Positions 21,653 through 33,844 of a stretch of 64,000 bases of DNA are shown piece after piece. A program made the position numbers and the translations under genes. The notes under the pieces were generated by a model. That model was not told where the DNA came from, did no database searches, and worked only from the letters and a program-made list of their open reading frames with translations. The stretch comes from Isoetes taiwanensis (Eukaryota > Streptophyta > Lycopodiopsida > Isoetales > Isoetaceae): assembly GCA_021234155.1 (NCBI GenBank), contig JAJEKV010000005.1, positions 6,493,216-6,557,215 on the forward strand, given 5' to 3'. The number at the start of each line of letters is the position of its first letter. The stretch's first letter is position 1.

Positions 21653-23219
21653 ATAGCCAAAAAGAAGAAAGAAGAAGTGAGGTTCAGTTTTTCTGTTGGA
21701 CTAATCTAATCAGGAAGAAGACGAAAAGTAATAAGAAGAAGAATAGTACTGCTTTGATTTTTACCTTACTCCGGCGCTGTGCACTGTACCAGAGTTGGCT
21801 AGGGTTTCGTATTTACTCTTGCAAGGCCCTGTTCAAGAAAGAAGATTGAAAAGAAATGCAAGGCCATGTTAAAGAAATGCTAGGGCATTTTTTTAGAAGC
21901 CCTAGCAGAATGTGCCTGTGCCGAGGCAGGGCCTGGTGCTCTTGCATTTCCATTACAGTCGTTGAATGAAGCTACTAATTAGAATGCAAGAGTATAGAAG
22001 TCTCGGATGCTTCAAAGACAAAAATTGATGAATGGAAGAACCTGCAAGAATAGGGGCGCTCATCCGATAGATTATACGTTTCCACCTGCAAAAGCATAAC
22101 TGGCTGGCTATGGCGGCGAATCAAGCCGCAAAAAAACGTGGCAAACCAAACAGAAGAGGAGCTGAAGAAAGAGAAGAGGATCCGCAGGTCGGTGCCTTCT
22201 CTAAAATTCGGACGGTGGAGAGTTGTTTTTAATTTTACGGACGGTCCAGATGGGTGCCTCGACATCGAAGGTATAGGCATTATATATGTTAAGAAAATGT
22301 ATTAAGCCAAAGAACATATTACTAGATGATTATGAAAATGGCTTGGGGCAATGTTTTTGGAATTGGTGAGATCATACTTTCTGGATACTATTACAAACAA
22401 TTGGAAGGAGGATTACCCATGGCCATTCTGTTTGCAAGGTTTGGAAGGCAACTATCTCCCATATAAACCACCTTCTGATAGCATATTATGCGACATTCTA
22501 GAACAACTCTGTGAAGAGGTAAGAACCCTGTCTTTAGAACTTTATATGGGACCTAGACTTGACTTCAAGTGCTTGAGTCAAGGCTTTCTGTACCCGTTCT
22601 AAGTCATCCCAGGTGGCAAGTGATATCAGTTACCCCATACTTCTATTCCGTATAGAAGAACTGGTTCCATCAAAACCATGAACAAGAGAGAGAGAGAGAG
22701 TTTTAACCAATTATGTGAGAACCAATAGTACGTGAGACATATATCAACATTGCTCTAGGGATTTTTCTCTATTCCATTTGTACAGTAATTGTCCTAGTAC
22801 TTGTCCTAGTACGGGGCATATTAAGGCCATGATCAATATTCTGCTATGAACACTCGTCCATGAAGATTGCAAATAGATAGATCACACACACAACTATTTA
22901 CAATTAACGTTTACAAAGAGTTAAAACTTTGATAATTTGATACACAAATCATATGTACATGGATAAGAGGATCTGGGTATACCTTGGCATTAAAAGACCA
23001 GTTACCAGATTCCTGCATATTGTCATGAGGCTGAACTGCTTACTATTTTAAATTAATTGAATGACAAATCTGTAATGCAAGATTCGCAAGAATGATCTCT
23101 CTCATAAGGATAACTTATAAGAACAGAATAAAACAGAACAGAACAGAACAGAAAGCTTCTTTTTTGAATAAGAATGCAAATTTTGCCTCCTCCTGCAAAG
23201 AATTCAGGTTGTTTAAATT
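21653..23219. other. No certain gene; simple repeats
   Basis: A short plus-strand ORF at 22351-22602 has no recognisable domain. An (AG)n run lies at 22687-22701 and an (AACAG)n microsatellite at about 23120-23152, 70 bp beyond the stop of the small minus-strand gene that follows. Confidence 0.5.
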
Positions 23220-23813
23220 CTAATCATCGCTTTCAAGCTGAAGCTCAAGCTGTGATGAAATTCTGCTCAATAAGTCGGCTAAATCTTGCTTGGCCGCGGA
23301 GGGCAAGTACCATACGCTGGAGTTATGGCCATCACAAGCAATTTTGTTAATCTTTCGAACAGGAAATTTCATTTCTGTCCGATATCTAGCACGAAATATC
23401 ACTTCTTTATTGACAGAATCCATGGAGCTAGAAATCCCGTTTAAAATGCGGCTAAAAAGGCTGGCAAAATCCGTATTCAAGGAAGCCAACTCCAATCTCT
23501 GGCATTCGCGAACAAGAAAGAGTCCCTTCTCTAAAATAGAGCAAAGATCCCTGATTTGGGAAGGGGGATGAGCAATTTCATCGGCAAAAAAGGATCTAAG
23601 CACAGAAATCCAATCCTCCACCGAGCTACACCTTGAAGCAAGAATCTCGCATTGAAAAAGATTAATAGTGGCCTCATTTCGGGCGTCCTGGATCTTTTTT
23701 AGCAATCTTGAAGCCTCTGCAAAGGCAAAGGCGCCGGAAAGCCGAGAAATATCTGCAATTCTCGCCAAGCTTAGCGATTGGTTACGGCGAAGCATGCTAG
23801 ATGCAGATCCCAT
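23220..23813 (-). CDS. Small unknown protein with predicted N-myristoylation, copy 1
   Basis: This open frame of 197 residues starts MGSASSML, which fits the N-myristoylation consensus (Gly2, Ser6). It is helix-rich throughout, with no transmembrane segment and no catalytic motif that I recognise. A paralogue lies on the opposite strand at 32184-32747. They share long blocks such as CSSVxDWISVLxSxFADEIA, HPPSQIRDLCS, ILNGISSxMDS and NKEVIFRxRYRT. The helical pattern (an NxxQC helix, a central LExGxxLVxECQ helix, a final conserved KINKIAxDG) is faintly like the HeLo-type four-helix domain of plant MLKL proteins, but that is a guess. Two copies conserved in frame argue that the ORF is real. The ATG is supported by the paralogue starting identically. 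Confidence 0.7.
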   Translation of the reverse strand: MGSASSMLRRNQSLSLARIADISRLSGAFAFAEASRLLKKIQDARNEATINLFQCEILASRCSSVEDWISVLRSFFADEIAHPPSQIRDLCSILEKGLFLVRECQRLELASLNTDFASLFSRILNGISSSMDSVNKEVIFRARYRTEMKFPVRKINKIACDGHNSSVWYLPSAAKQDLADLLSRISSQLELQLESDD

Positions 23814-24033
23814 ATCGGATTAAGCTCCGAATTACAAAAAAAATGAGAAAATTATCCTCGAACAGAGATCCGGCAAGCCAGCGCCGGATATCGATCGAGG
23901 TCCACAACACAGAACTCTGGGAAGAAATTGAGTTCTTTAGGAATGGACGGCTTAGATCGCTTCCACAAATCCGATGGCGAATTCTTTTTATTATTTTTCT
24001 TTGCATTTTATTCTTCTGCCTTGCATTTCCCAC

Positions 24034-25980
24034 AGTATAGTATCAAATAGTGGTATTAAAATGCCTTAAATTCTATTCCCCATATTCCATGCTGGGGCCA
24101 GAATTTAGTCATGTCCTAAGGTTCGAATCAATACATCATATAGACTTGTTCTAATGCTAGTAGAATTAAGTCATGTCCTAAGGTGTCCTAACTAATGCCA
24201 GTGCCACCATGACTGGCATCAGTTAGGAGCAACGCCTTAACGGTTGTTGATTCCACCTCGCAGAATCTCCAATGATAATGATTCTGCCACGATATTACAT
24301 TAAGGGTAAGTTTATTTTCACCCCCTCCTGTTAAGCGCATCCTCAAAAAGATGAACTAAACGTGAAACATCCTATGTCATTGTAAATGGGGAGGAACTTG
24401 CAAGTTCATGTCTTTTGGTGGTTCAAAATTAGACTACATAGGTTTTTTGTTCACCTCCTTGGAATAACTTATTCCCAAAATTCCATTGCATAAGTTTTCA
24501 ACAAAGTAAACCCATGTAGAAGTCTTATAGCCAGCTGTTTCGACATGCTTTGTCCCCACATCTACCATGCTTGTCATAGTCATTAAGCAACCCTAAGCAG
24601 CTCTCAGACTTTTAGGCTAGGTATTTTATAATCTATAAAAAATAATTTATCATCTAGTAAGGCTAGTTATCCCACACGATTGCTTGTAAGAGCCAAACGA
24701 TTAGTTAAGCATGGCCAAGTCAATTTTAATATAGATAGAAGGAGATCAACTGTAAACCTTTAGAAATGAGGTGAATCACATGATAGCCCAGCCAAGAACT
24801 CATTTTTTAAGTCTTGGGTAGGGGTTATAACTTATAAGGGCCCATGAAATCATTCACACAAGTGCCCAACAGAAAGAATCCACTTCAAAAAATTTTGCAC
24901 ATAGTGGACTCGGAAGATCTTTACCATAAACTGCTCCAGTTTAAACCTCTAGAAGTGCTTCTGCAAATCTAAAACATCTTCAAAACATGCATATAAGCAT
25001 CTATTTCAAAGTATGGAAGAAATGAATGACTTTTTTTTATCAGATTTTTAGAGTTTCAGCAATATTGGTTGAGAATCTAGTCAGATTCTAGAATGAATAC
25101 TTAGAATTTGCTTCTAGTAGAATGATCTTGCTTCATACTTAAAACTTCTGCATGAACCATTGGAAATTAGGCAAGCAGTTGCTTGCCTTTACAACAAAGT
25201 CATTGAACTCTCCTTTCTTTCTACAGGACCTGAATGCATGGAGAGTACTTTTCGGCCTCTTTATAGATGATTTGGAGGGGTGGTTTGTCAGATTTGTTGG
25301 TGGTGTTGCAAAATAAGTAAATATATTGTGCAATTATCACTTTTTGCTTATGGTATAGTTTTGATTTCCGAAACTGCCAATGGGCTTCAACATCACTTGG
25401 ATCTGCTACAAGAGTTTTATGAGCATAAAAGTATGCAAATTAATGTAGCAAGATAATTGTTGTTGATGGCCATGATTCAATCATTTTGCAATCGGAGGGA
25501 TTCCCTTGAAGTAAGTAAATGAATATAAGTACCTTGGCATTGATATAATAACTGATTATAGGTGGACTGTAGCAGCCTGGAAGAGAGCCTCTAGAGCTCT
25601 TAGGGCTTACTATAGTATGATGCATTAATGCAAAGTGAACAATTTTGAGCACTGAAAATTGAAGAAGTTGCTTTTTGGCATATAGGTTAAGCAGTAATAT
25701 TGTATGGCAGTCCAATCTGGGGGGTCTAGACTCTCCAAAAAATGATTGCAAAAGATTGAAAAAAATTCGAAAGTGATTCCTCCTCTAGGAATTTGGTGTG
25801 AAATCTCAAACAACATATTGCATGCTCTTTGTTGAAGCATGTTTACTACCCTTGGAAGTAGAGGCGCTTTGTAGAACCATCATCTATGTAAATATGATTT
25901 TGGCCGGCATTAGAACAATCAAGAGAAAGAGGGTGGCATGCTGATGGCTTGGACATAGATATGGCCAACATCCACGAAGT
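24034..25980. other. Non-coding spacer with short repeats
   Basis: A direct repeat (AGTCATGTCCTAAGGT) occurs at about 24105 and 24171. A short hairpin, ACTAATGCCAGT ... ACTGGCATCAGT, lies at 24190-24225. From about 25130 to 25900 the sequence may be decayed LINE reverse transcriptase, but frames are too broken to be sure. Confidence 0.5.
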
Positions 25981-25984
25981 TTAA

Positions 25985-26910
25985 GGTAGTACATGAACAT
26001 GTAACATGTATAACATTGAAAAGAATATGGCAGCTAAATGTAGATGGAGACACAAAGATAAGATAAATGTCATGAACCTTATTTGGGGTGGCACTGAAGA
26101 GGGAGTTGATGTTAAAATCAGTTGGGCCAAGTGCATTTTGCCTAGATTCTGTGGAGGGCTGGGAATGATTCACTTTCTTCTCAAAGACAAGATGCTGATT
26201 TTCAAGTTCATAGGGCGAATTTTCAATAATGCTGATAATTCCCCAGGTTTGTATCTCATTTATCAATTTTTGCAAATATGCACTTCCTTTGGCTCTCCAT
26301 CCATTAAGTCACTACTTCCATGGGCATTATTCTTTCCACTTTCTCCATATCCTAATGCATCACCTTTCTTCAAGGGCTTACAAGCTGCTTGAGAGGCTGT
26401 ACGCACTTTGTTTTAGTTCCATTCGATGGCCCATATCAATTCTACAGCTAACTGTTGGTGGAACCATTTGGGTGATGGCCAGGTAGACCGTCCCTTAGTC
26501 TTTATTCATCCATGGACGTAGTGTCGATGGCAAGCAGCTAGTGTGTTGACAGTATCTGCATTGGTACAATGAAACAAAGTTGTTGACTTGGAATGGGTTC
26601 AGATTGAAGTTTCTCCTCCTCCATTGGGACCGTGTCTTTTGGCAAAAAGTGACTTCTATTTTTCCTCCAGATCCACAAGACAAGGCTCCCCTGCTCTGGA
26701 TGATTCATGGCAGTGTCAAGGAGGAGTAACTGGCGCATTTGATGCATGTTACCTTGCTTCATCCTAAAGTGCACTCTCCATTGCCAAGGCGGCCTTCAAT
26801 TATCCTCGAGCCTCATCGGAAAGCAGTCTGGCAATGGGTGTGGAATAAATGGCTCCATCCTAAGCTCTCTATCTTATGGTGGTAGATCATGAAGATGCAT
26901 GTGTGTAAAT
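25985..26910 (+). pseudogene. LINE reverse-transcriptase C-terminal remnant
   Basis: In the frame at 26006-26240, NLIWGGTEEGVDVKISWAKC followed by FCGGLGM resembles the post-RT region of plant L1 elements (FxWGG ... SWxxxCxPxxxGGLG). Around 26840-26890, WNKWLHPKLSIFWW matches the zf-RVT region (WxxxxPPKVxxFxW) that normally follows. Multiple frameshifts separate them. The element is old and 5'-truncated. Confidence 0.6.
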
Positions 26911-27703
26911 ACTATCGTTCATAGATTTTGCCTGGATGTCTCTATGGTGGCTTATGTTGATATGGAATTATTGGTTTATAAATTGGAGCCTTGGTGGCAT
27001 ATGTTGATATGGAAATATTGGTTTTTTTATTTTAGAGCCTTGATGGCTTATGTTTGTACTGGATCCAACATGGTTATAATGGTAGTATGGGAGCCTGGTT
27101 GGCTGTTAAGACTTGTTGGCAACAGTGGTTGCATTGGTAGCCTTTGGTGCCAGTGGGCCCAAGATCTTGTCTTACTCGTGCTTTTGTTTTGCAGGATGAT
27201 GCTGTCATGTCGGCAATTTTGGCTGGTGTAGGTGCTGCTTTCAAACATGTTCATGCATAGCCAACAGCTCACCCGACATTTGGATTTCCTTCTACAACTT
27301 ATCTGTAAACCCAAAAAAGCCCGTAGGCATGATGCAGAGGGATGAGACTTGAGCACTGCTTCTTCTTGTGTCAGGATGTTCGACTTTCTTAGCAATGGCT
27401 TTTGGATCTTTTTCATTGTGATTTGAATAGTCATTCCTAGCTCTTAGAACAAGCTAGAAAACAAGGCTTTTCGTTTGGCATCCACTTGAATCATATGATC
27501 CATCTGAAAGAGATGGAATCTCTTCATCTTCGAAGGACATATATTTCCAAATGATTAAGTGCTCAATGATGCTCATAGTTCTATTGTCAAAGTTTTTTTT
27601 TTTTTGAAGGCTTTTATATCTTTTAAGTTTGTGAAAAAGTACATATGGACTTAATAAGTTCAGAGGATTAAACTTGATCATAAATCCTTAACTAGAAGTC
27701 ATT

Positions 27704-28150
27704 TTGAGGGCTGCTTTAACTGGAAAACCTGTGTTTTTTAGGCTCATGCATGATGTGATCTTTTTTGCCCATCTCTTTATTAAGAACTATAAACGAACAG
27801 TACGGGCAATTGCAATGATGAGATTTTCTAGATTTGGATCAATCCTTTTTGCCCTTTGCGCTACACAGAATATACCTCTTCACATCATAATTGGTGGTGC
27901 AGGCACAATAACAGTGGCATCCATCCTCGTGTTTAGCAAGTACCTCGACCCCCAAATTGAGCAAGCCAAAGAGCATTCGAGTGGAGATGCATCCTTTTCC
28001 CACCTCAGCTTCTTGAACATGATCACTATATTTCTTGAAACTATATTTGAGTCCCCCATGTACTATTTGTATTCTTTTGAGTAATAAAGATCCACGTTAA
28101 AAAAAAAGAAAAAAAAAGAAAAAAAAAGAAAAAAGAAAAAGAGAGAAAAC
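27704..28150 (+). repeat. Retroelement 3' end with A-rich tail
   Basis: The end of an ORF (27704-28084, no domain recognised) runs into TCTTTTGAGTAATAAAG and then a long (A)nG tail at 28100-28145. The same 3' terminal sequence, TTCTTTTGAGTAATAAAG, recurs at 29268-29286. This repeated 3' end followed by an A-rich tail is typical of non-LTR retrotransposons. Confidence 0.55.
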
Positions 28151-28929
28151 TTTATTTCTTGAAATTGAGACATGGAAATGAGTTAGAATTATCAAAATTT
28201 AGACCTGATTTTTGAAGATTTCATAGATCCAATCTATGTCATATTTGGTCCGCTTGATGATCGAATATGGTCAAGCAATCTCCTCATTGAAGATGAGGGA
28301 GTTTCTTCCTTTCTAGATCCTCTGTAGAAGAAGATAGATTCTCCAATCCGAAGGGTTTTCTGAAAAAAAGAACTCAATTTAGACATAGCTATAAGATTGA
28401 GCATGTTAAATTCAGATTTAGCGAGTTCTAAGATGCATCAATCCAAAGGCAAGTCCTAAAGAGATTGTTCTCATCCTCCTGCACCTGAAAACATCTAATA
28501 CATATATCAGTATTTGACATACCCAGTCTCCATCTCTTTTCCAAAGGAATTTGAAATTCTTAGTAGCCCTATGAGGGTCAATATTCCACTTCGTTTGAAC
28601 AGAGATAGAATGATCTCTATTAAGGAATTTATAAGCCTTGCTGACTCTGTAGCCACTGAAGCCATTTATATGCCAAAAAACCATGAAGTGATGCTAGTTT
28701 CCCCCAGCCAGCCTTTGAAAAAGACTGAGCTGCTCTGAGTCCTCCCCTAGATCACTGAGAGTAGAATTGTGATGATCAAAACTATATAATTATCTCTAAT
28801 ATACACAATGTCTCTGTTTGTCCACTGCTTGGCTAGATCAAGAAAGTGAGTGGCCAAAGAGATGCCTTGATCATCTAGAATCAACGAAGAGCTCCAGAAG
28901 GTAGGTTGCATATTGTAAAAGCTTATAAG

Positions 28930-29098
28930 TGCTCTTCTACTGTCACGACTTTTCCCTCGAAAACCTTTCAGACGAGGGTTTTTTTAACCTGGGCAGTAAT
29001 AGGTCTGCTGCGCTATCTTTTTTGGGTCCGAGAGGCCGATTGGTCTCCATGGACAATAAAAGCCTATTCTATTCTATTCTATGCTATTCTTAAAAGAT
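28930..29098 (+). repeat. Short interspersed element with (TATTC)n tail, copy 1
   Basis: The 3' end GGGTCCGAGAGGCCGATTGG ... CCATGGACAATAAAAGCC is followed by a pentanucleotide TATTC/ATTCT array. The same end, followed by a pentamer or hexamer run, occurs at about 35385-35462, and a more divergent version at 31500-31605. A shared 3' end with a microsatellite tail suggests a SINE or short LINE family. Confidence 0.6.
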
Positions 29099-29368
29099 GA
29101 CGTCAAGGATATCATTTGAGAGCGCTATCTTCAAATTCATATTATTCATAGTTAGTTGTGCTCTTGGTGATATTTATTCTCTCCTTTTCTGTATTATGTA
29201 TGTGGGGGTAGTTTTACTCTAGTGGACATTTTCTCTGCTGAGTTTTGAGTCCTCCATATATTCTTTATATTCTTTTGAGTAATAAAGGTCTATGTTAAGA
29301 AGAAGAATGACCTAAAGGCTTATGTTGATCAAGCTTACTCAGCCTCTCATATTGGCAAAAAGAAATGA

Positions 29369-29680
29369 ATGACAATTTCGCTGCCTAGATTGTCATCTCA
29401 TGTTTTACATATCGAGACTGGTAGAATGCATGGGTTAGTTCGAGAAGAGAGATTTTGTCCTCGTTGTTTCGATCCAAAGCTAGAGACAAAAAGACATGCT
29501 CTACTAGAAGGCTACTCTTATGAACATATAAGAGTCAAGCATGGCATGTCTAACTTGAAGGAGTTGTTTGATATTCCTGCTGATAGCTTGAGTTTATATG
29601 TTAGAGAAGTGTGGAAAGAAAGAGAAGATATAATTGGACTCTTCAATCTTATGGAAGAGGATCATAATGCTCTAGAATGA
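29369..29680 (+). pseudogene. Non-LTR retrotransposon C-terminal zinc region
   Basis: The 103-codon frame contains ETGRMHGLVREERFCPRCFD and then KRHALLEGYSYEHIR. This matches the C-terminal tail of several non-LTR retrotransposons (xxxRxxRxCxxC ... ExHxLLxCxxY). One expected cysteine is replaced (G before Y). Upstream RT sequence is not recognisable, so this is a remnant. Confidence 0.6.
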
Positions 29681-29689
29681 GCGCATAAT

Positions 29690-31490
29690 AGTCATGTACT
29701 CCTTTACCATAGAGACCGGGGGGGCTAAATGGCTTGAATAATGCAATTTATAATCTACATCTTCAATTTCTTATACTATTGCCTAAATGCAAATTGCACT
29801 TTATTTGCCATGATGTAACCCTAAATTGAGAATACCCAGCGTTTAAGAATACCCCCAAATCTTAATATCACATAACATATGATTCTGACAATAAAAAAAC
29901 CTCAAAATAGCAAAACCCTAATCAACTATATGCCCTCAACAATTGCAAGCATTGGCCTTGACTTCCACTTTGCAAGATAATATGTAAAATAAAACCTCTA
30001 GCTATTATGTATAGTAAAACCTTTAGCTATTATGTAAATACCACTTAGTGTATCTTCTCCGAAACCATTAGAGTAATTGTGTATCTATTTTAGTATACAC
30101 ATACATCTACCATTAAAAAACCCTTTGCATGCACTCAATTGGTATCTACTCATAACACGAGTGCACCCCCCTTATTCTAGTGAGAATAGACAACTTGAGG
30201 GCCTGCCCATTTCAATAGTTCTACCTACAATTTCTGCAAGCCCATGGCTTTAACACGAACTATATTATAAACTCCTAGCAACATCTTTTATTCCCTTTCT
30301 TATATTGAAGAGACAAAAAAGTTGGGGCTTAGACTGCACCAATGGTAACACTGGAGAAGATATGGTATGCCGATGCAATGATTTGGAATGTATGCATCTA
30401 GGAGGAGGGCATTCCTAATATCTAACTCTGTTTGTAAAGTGTTGTCAAACTAGAGGTCAAGAAGATGCACAACATATTGTGTCATAGAGCAAAGTATGCC
30501 ACCTGACTTGCAATAATAGTGATTGCATGCCCTTTATGGACATATGACGTGGCTCCTAGCATCACACTTATGCACGTTCTAGAGCCCTAAGCAAACACAA
30601 GACTCTAATAACCAAATTGTACATGGTTGGTGAAATAGTCCCTTTTGACTAGGCTATCTATGAAGGTCTCCTTTCTTGGGTTGGTCCTTCGTCCTTGGGA
30701 GCTGTCCCAAATGTTGGTTTAAATTCTATACATAATCTGGACAAACTAACTCAGAAAGACCCATCACTCAACAAGCAGTTAGAAAGATCAAAAGAAATAA
30801 ACTAGGTTGAAATGTTGGTTTATGTGGCTATGTTGAAGACTTATGAAATGAAATTAATTAAATCGAATAGTGGTCCTTATATAGTGCATAAGACTTATTT
30901 TGTATTGTAGCATCATTGATTATATAAATTATTACAAAGATCGTTGAATATATAACGGTGCAAACACAACACGAAGGCTCGCATCTAGAAGATTGACTTG
31001 AATTTAATGGGACATTAAAAAAATTCAAAAAAAGCTGATGGAAATTCAAAAACAGCTGCTTATGGAATTGAATATGGCATTTCAACGAATTGAAGGCGAC
31101 CAAAAGACTCTAGGATATGGAGCATAATAACTATAGAGACCAAAAGACCTCTAGAATATGTAGCATAATAACTATAGAATGATATGAATTTACTGGCTCC
31201 CTAGTTATAATGACGTATATGGTCATGGAAATTGAGGGTGTTAGTCAGAGGTAGCGATGACCAGATACAATGGCATTGAAAGCCAGAGAGTCAGAGACGT
31301 GAAGAAGGGACCCATACACTATATTGTATGCTTTCATGCTAGAATTTATGACAAGATTTTGAGTTGAAATACCAAGATGCCCTCTAGTGGAAGCATTGAT
31401 ATCTAAAAAAGGGACGTTTTATGTGGAAGGTATTCTTGTGGAATCTTTGGATTCCTTCAAGCGTCCAGATTTTACGACACAATTCAAGGG
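29690..31490. other. Non-coding spacer
   Basis: No gene recognised. A 20-nt unit ending CTTTAGCTATTATGTA is duplicated at about 29990-30035. The remainder is AT-rich, with scattered short ORFs lacking any motif. Confidence 0.5.
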
Positions 31491-31499
31491 TGGAACATT

Positions 31500-31605
31500 A
31501 AGATGCCCTCTAAGATTGCATCGGTCCTATGGCCTGTTAATCTTCATGGACGTTTAAAAATATATTCATATTCATATTCTATTCTATTCTATTCTATTCC
31601 TTTAG
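31500..31605 (+). repeat. Short interspersed element with (ATTCT)n tail, divergent copy
   Basis: GGTCCTATGGCCTGTTAATC then TTCATGGACG is followed by about 45 bp of TATTCA and TATTC repeats, matching the order of the 3' ends at 28990 and 35400 at lower identity. Confidence 0.45.
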
Positions 31606-31864
31606 TGAAAGAGTACATTTTAACAGTGGGAAAAAAAAAGTTATCCTGAATTTGCTGCCGTGGCAGAATCACTATCGTTGGAGATTCACTTGGATGAAAT
31701 ACCCCACCGTTAGATACAACAGATACATCGTAATTTTATTTTAATCTTTGTCACCTTTGAAAAGAAATAAAAGATAGATAGATAGTAGTTTTAACGTCAC
31801 GCCACTAGACAGCATCCAACTGGACATGTGACCACACACCACACTACATTGCTCGGTTGGGCCC

Positions 31865-31998
31865 TGCCCCCAACCACCTTACATTGCGTCTGTTGGGATT
31901 TGACCCCCAACAGTACCGAGTGCGATTCTGGGCGGTCTCGATCGCACTCTCGAACTCGAGACCACATTGCTAAGGAACTAGTGTGTTACCACTAGACC
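31865..31998 (-). repeat. tRNA-derived SINE head, minus strand
   Basis: On the minus strand the sequence reads GGGCGTTTGGTCTAGTGGTA then ACAC, a good A box with a tRNA-like start, and about 35 nt later GTCTCGAGTTCGAGAG, a B-box-like element. The downstream part does not close an acceptor stem, so it is a SINE rather than a functional tRNA gene. Confidence 0.55.
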
Positions 31999-32183
31999 AA
32001 ACGCCCAGACGAAAATAACCGTTTTACGGGGACCTTTGGATGGGTTCAAGCTATCTCAGCCGTCCATATTTTATAAGAAGATTACTCCCATTTATCCCGT
32101 GTGTGGACCTCGATATCCGCCTCTCGCCGGATTCATCAGGTAGGTCGCCCTTCAAAGTCTTTGTGAAATCAGAATTTAATCCA

Positions 32184-32747
32184 ATGGGTTCTGCATCAAG
32201 CATGCTTAGATCGCGAAGGTTGGCTAGAATCGCAGATGCCTCTCGGATTTCTGATTCCACGGCTTTTGCAGACGTTTTAGGGCTGCTAAAGAAGATCCAG
32301 GATGCCAGAACCGAAGCCAGAATTAATCTCTACCAATGCCAGCTTCTAGCTCTGAGATGTAGCTCAGTTGCGGATTGGATATCCGTGCTTCAATCCTGTT
32401 TTGCAGATGAAATTGCTCATCCTCCTTCGCAAATCAGGGATCTTTGCTCTGTTTTAGAAAAAGGGGCTTTTCTTGTTCTTGAATGCCAAAGACCAGAAAT
32501 GACTTCATTGAATATGGATTCCCGTTTTAGCGGCATATTGAATGGCATTTCAAGCGCCATGGATTCTGCCAATAAAGAAGTGATTTTCCGTGGTAGATAC
32601 AGGACAGGAATGAAAGCGGCAGTTCGAAAGATCAACAAAATTGCTTCTGATGGCCATAACTCCAGTATCCAGTACATGGGCGAGCGAGATTTGGCTGATT
32701 TATTGATTGCGAATCCACAGAGCCTTCAAATTGAAAGTGATCAGTAG
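32184..32747 (+). CDS. Small unknown protein with predicted N-myristoylation, copy 2
   Basis: 187 residues from the ATG at 32184, chosen over an in-frame upstream ATG at 32040 because the paralogue at 23813-23220 begins with the same MGSASSMLR. The upstream 48 codons are probably 5' leader; the opposite flank of the paralogue also lacks them. Conserved blocks with the paralogue cover nearly the whole length (about 70 percent identity by eye), with a shorter C-terminus (ESDQ against ESDD). The protein is soluble and helix-rich with no known catalytic motif. The pair lies in inverted orientation about 8.4 kb apart with retroelement debris between, consistent with an inverted duplication followed by insertions. 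Function unknown; attachment to a membrane through myristate is the only specific prediction. Confidence 0.72.
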   Translation: MGSASSMLRSRRLARIADASRISDSTAFADVLGLLKKIQDARTEARINLYQCQLLALRCSSVADWISVLQSCFADEIAHPPSQIRDLCSVLEKGAFLVLECQRPEMTSLNMDSRFSGILNGISSAMDSANKEVIFRGRYRTGMKAAVRKINKIASDGHNSSIQYMGERDLADLLIANPQSLQIESDQ

Positions 32748-32969
32748 AGTTTTTCTGAACTAAACTCAATTCTTGAGTGGAGTTTGATAAGGAAAAATTT
32801 AATGCTTTTCTTGCAGTAAGTTTGACAATCGAAGCTTACTGTTTTGTGTTCTATTAAGGAAGAAATACAAAATTGTCGGACTAGTAGAGCTTGGAAATTT
32901 ATTTGCTCTCAATATCCGCCAGTATGTCAAACAAAGGTTTCTCCTTTATATATCCTAGATATATATCCT

Positions 32970-33071
32970 AATGTCAATTTTGTATACTTGACATTCCTGA
33001 GATGAAAACAGGGCGACGCGGAGAGCGCAGAGCCCTGTTGACATCTCAGGAATGTCAAGTAAATTGACATT
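32970..33071. repeat. Near-perfect 100-bp hairpin
   Basis: Perfect 19-bp arms lie at 32986-33004 (ACTTGACATTCCTGAGATG) and 33042-33060. An inner 7-bp pair (ACAGGGC/GCCCTGT) and an outer pair, AATGTCAATTT/AAATTGACATT, extend the stem, with a 5-nt bulge. A further copy of AAGTAAATTGACATTACT follows in tandem. It could be a small foldback/MITE or a small-RNA precursor. Confidence 0.8.
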
Positions 33072-33844
33072 ACTAAGTAAATTGACATTACTGTAACGTG
33101 GAGACCACTTAGTCGTCCATTCTATGACACGTGCAAACATCCAACGGCTAAAGTCAAGAATGTTAACGGAAAAAAAAACAAGGTGCTGCGCACGGAGGGT
33201 TGCCCTCCATGGCCGGAGGGTGAAGTGGCTTGAATTATAGTTCAAAGTTTGTAACAATCAATTCAAAACCATAATCCTGAACATTTGGAAGCCTTCTCTG
33301 GCTATATCTGTTCTGTCTGTACATAAAGAACTCGGGGACTCATTTTCTGGCTATACAGATAGAAATCATAAATGCTTATGTTGCAAGTAATAATAAAGAA
33401 TCTCACCTCAAAACAAGTTGCTTCTTAGCGTTCGTTTCTACTCTATGGTACATTTTTTGTGGCCCTTCCACCATAAGATTAGTTGACCTCTGGATTCATT
33501 TGATTGTGTAAGCTCAATTTTCCTTGTTCATCGGCTCACAATACAGAATTTAAGAGGTGAAGAGCGTGCATTTTTTATCTTGTCGATGTTTTATTGCTCC
33601 ATTCCTCCATCCTCTATCTTGTGCAACTTCTTATTATTCTAGGGCATATACTAATATGCAGCCACATCTACAATGATACCAACAACCATTGAAACATTCT
33701 ATATTGGCACACAATCCCCCATGCGCCGGCTAGCCGCCCTAATTTTCTTGTCCTATTATATATATAGACAAGTCTTTGTACTGTGCAGGGCCTATACGAG
33801 TTGAATGTATTTATTCTAAGGATTTTAGACGGATTGTATGAAGT

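Noticed and set aside
31865-31998. Functional tRNA gene on the minus strand
   Set aside because: Box A region is convincing, but the 3' half does not pair with the 5' end; better explained as a SINE head.
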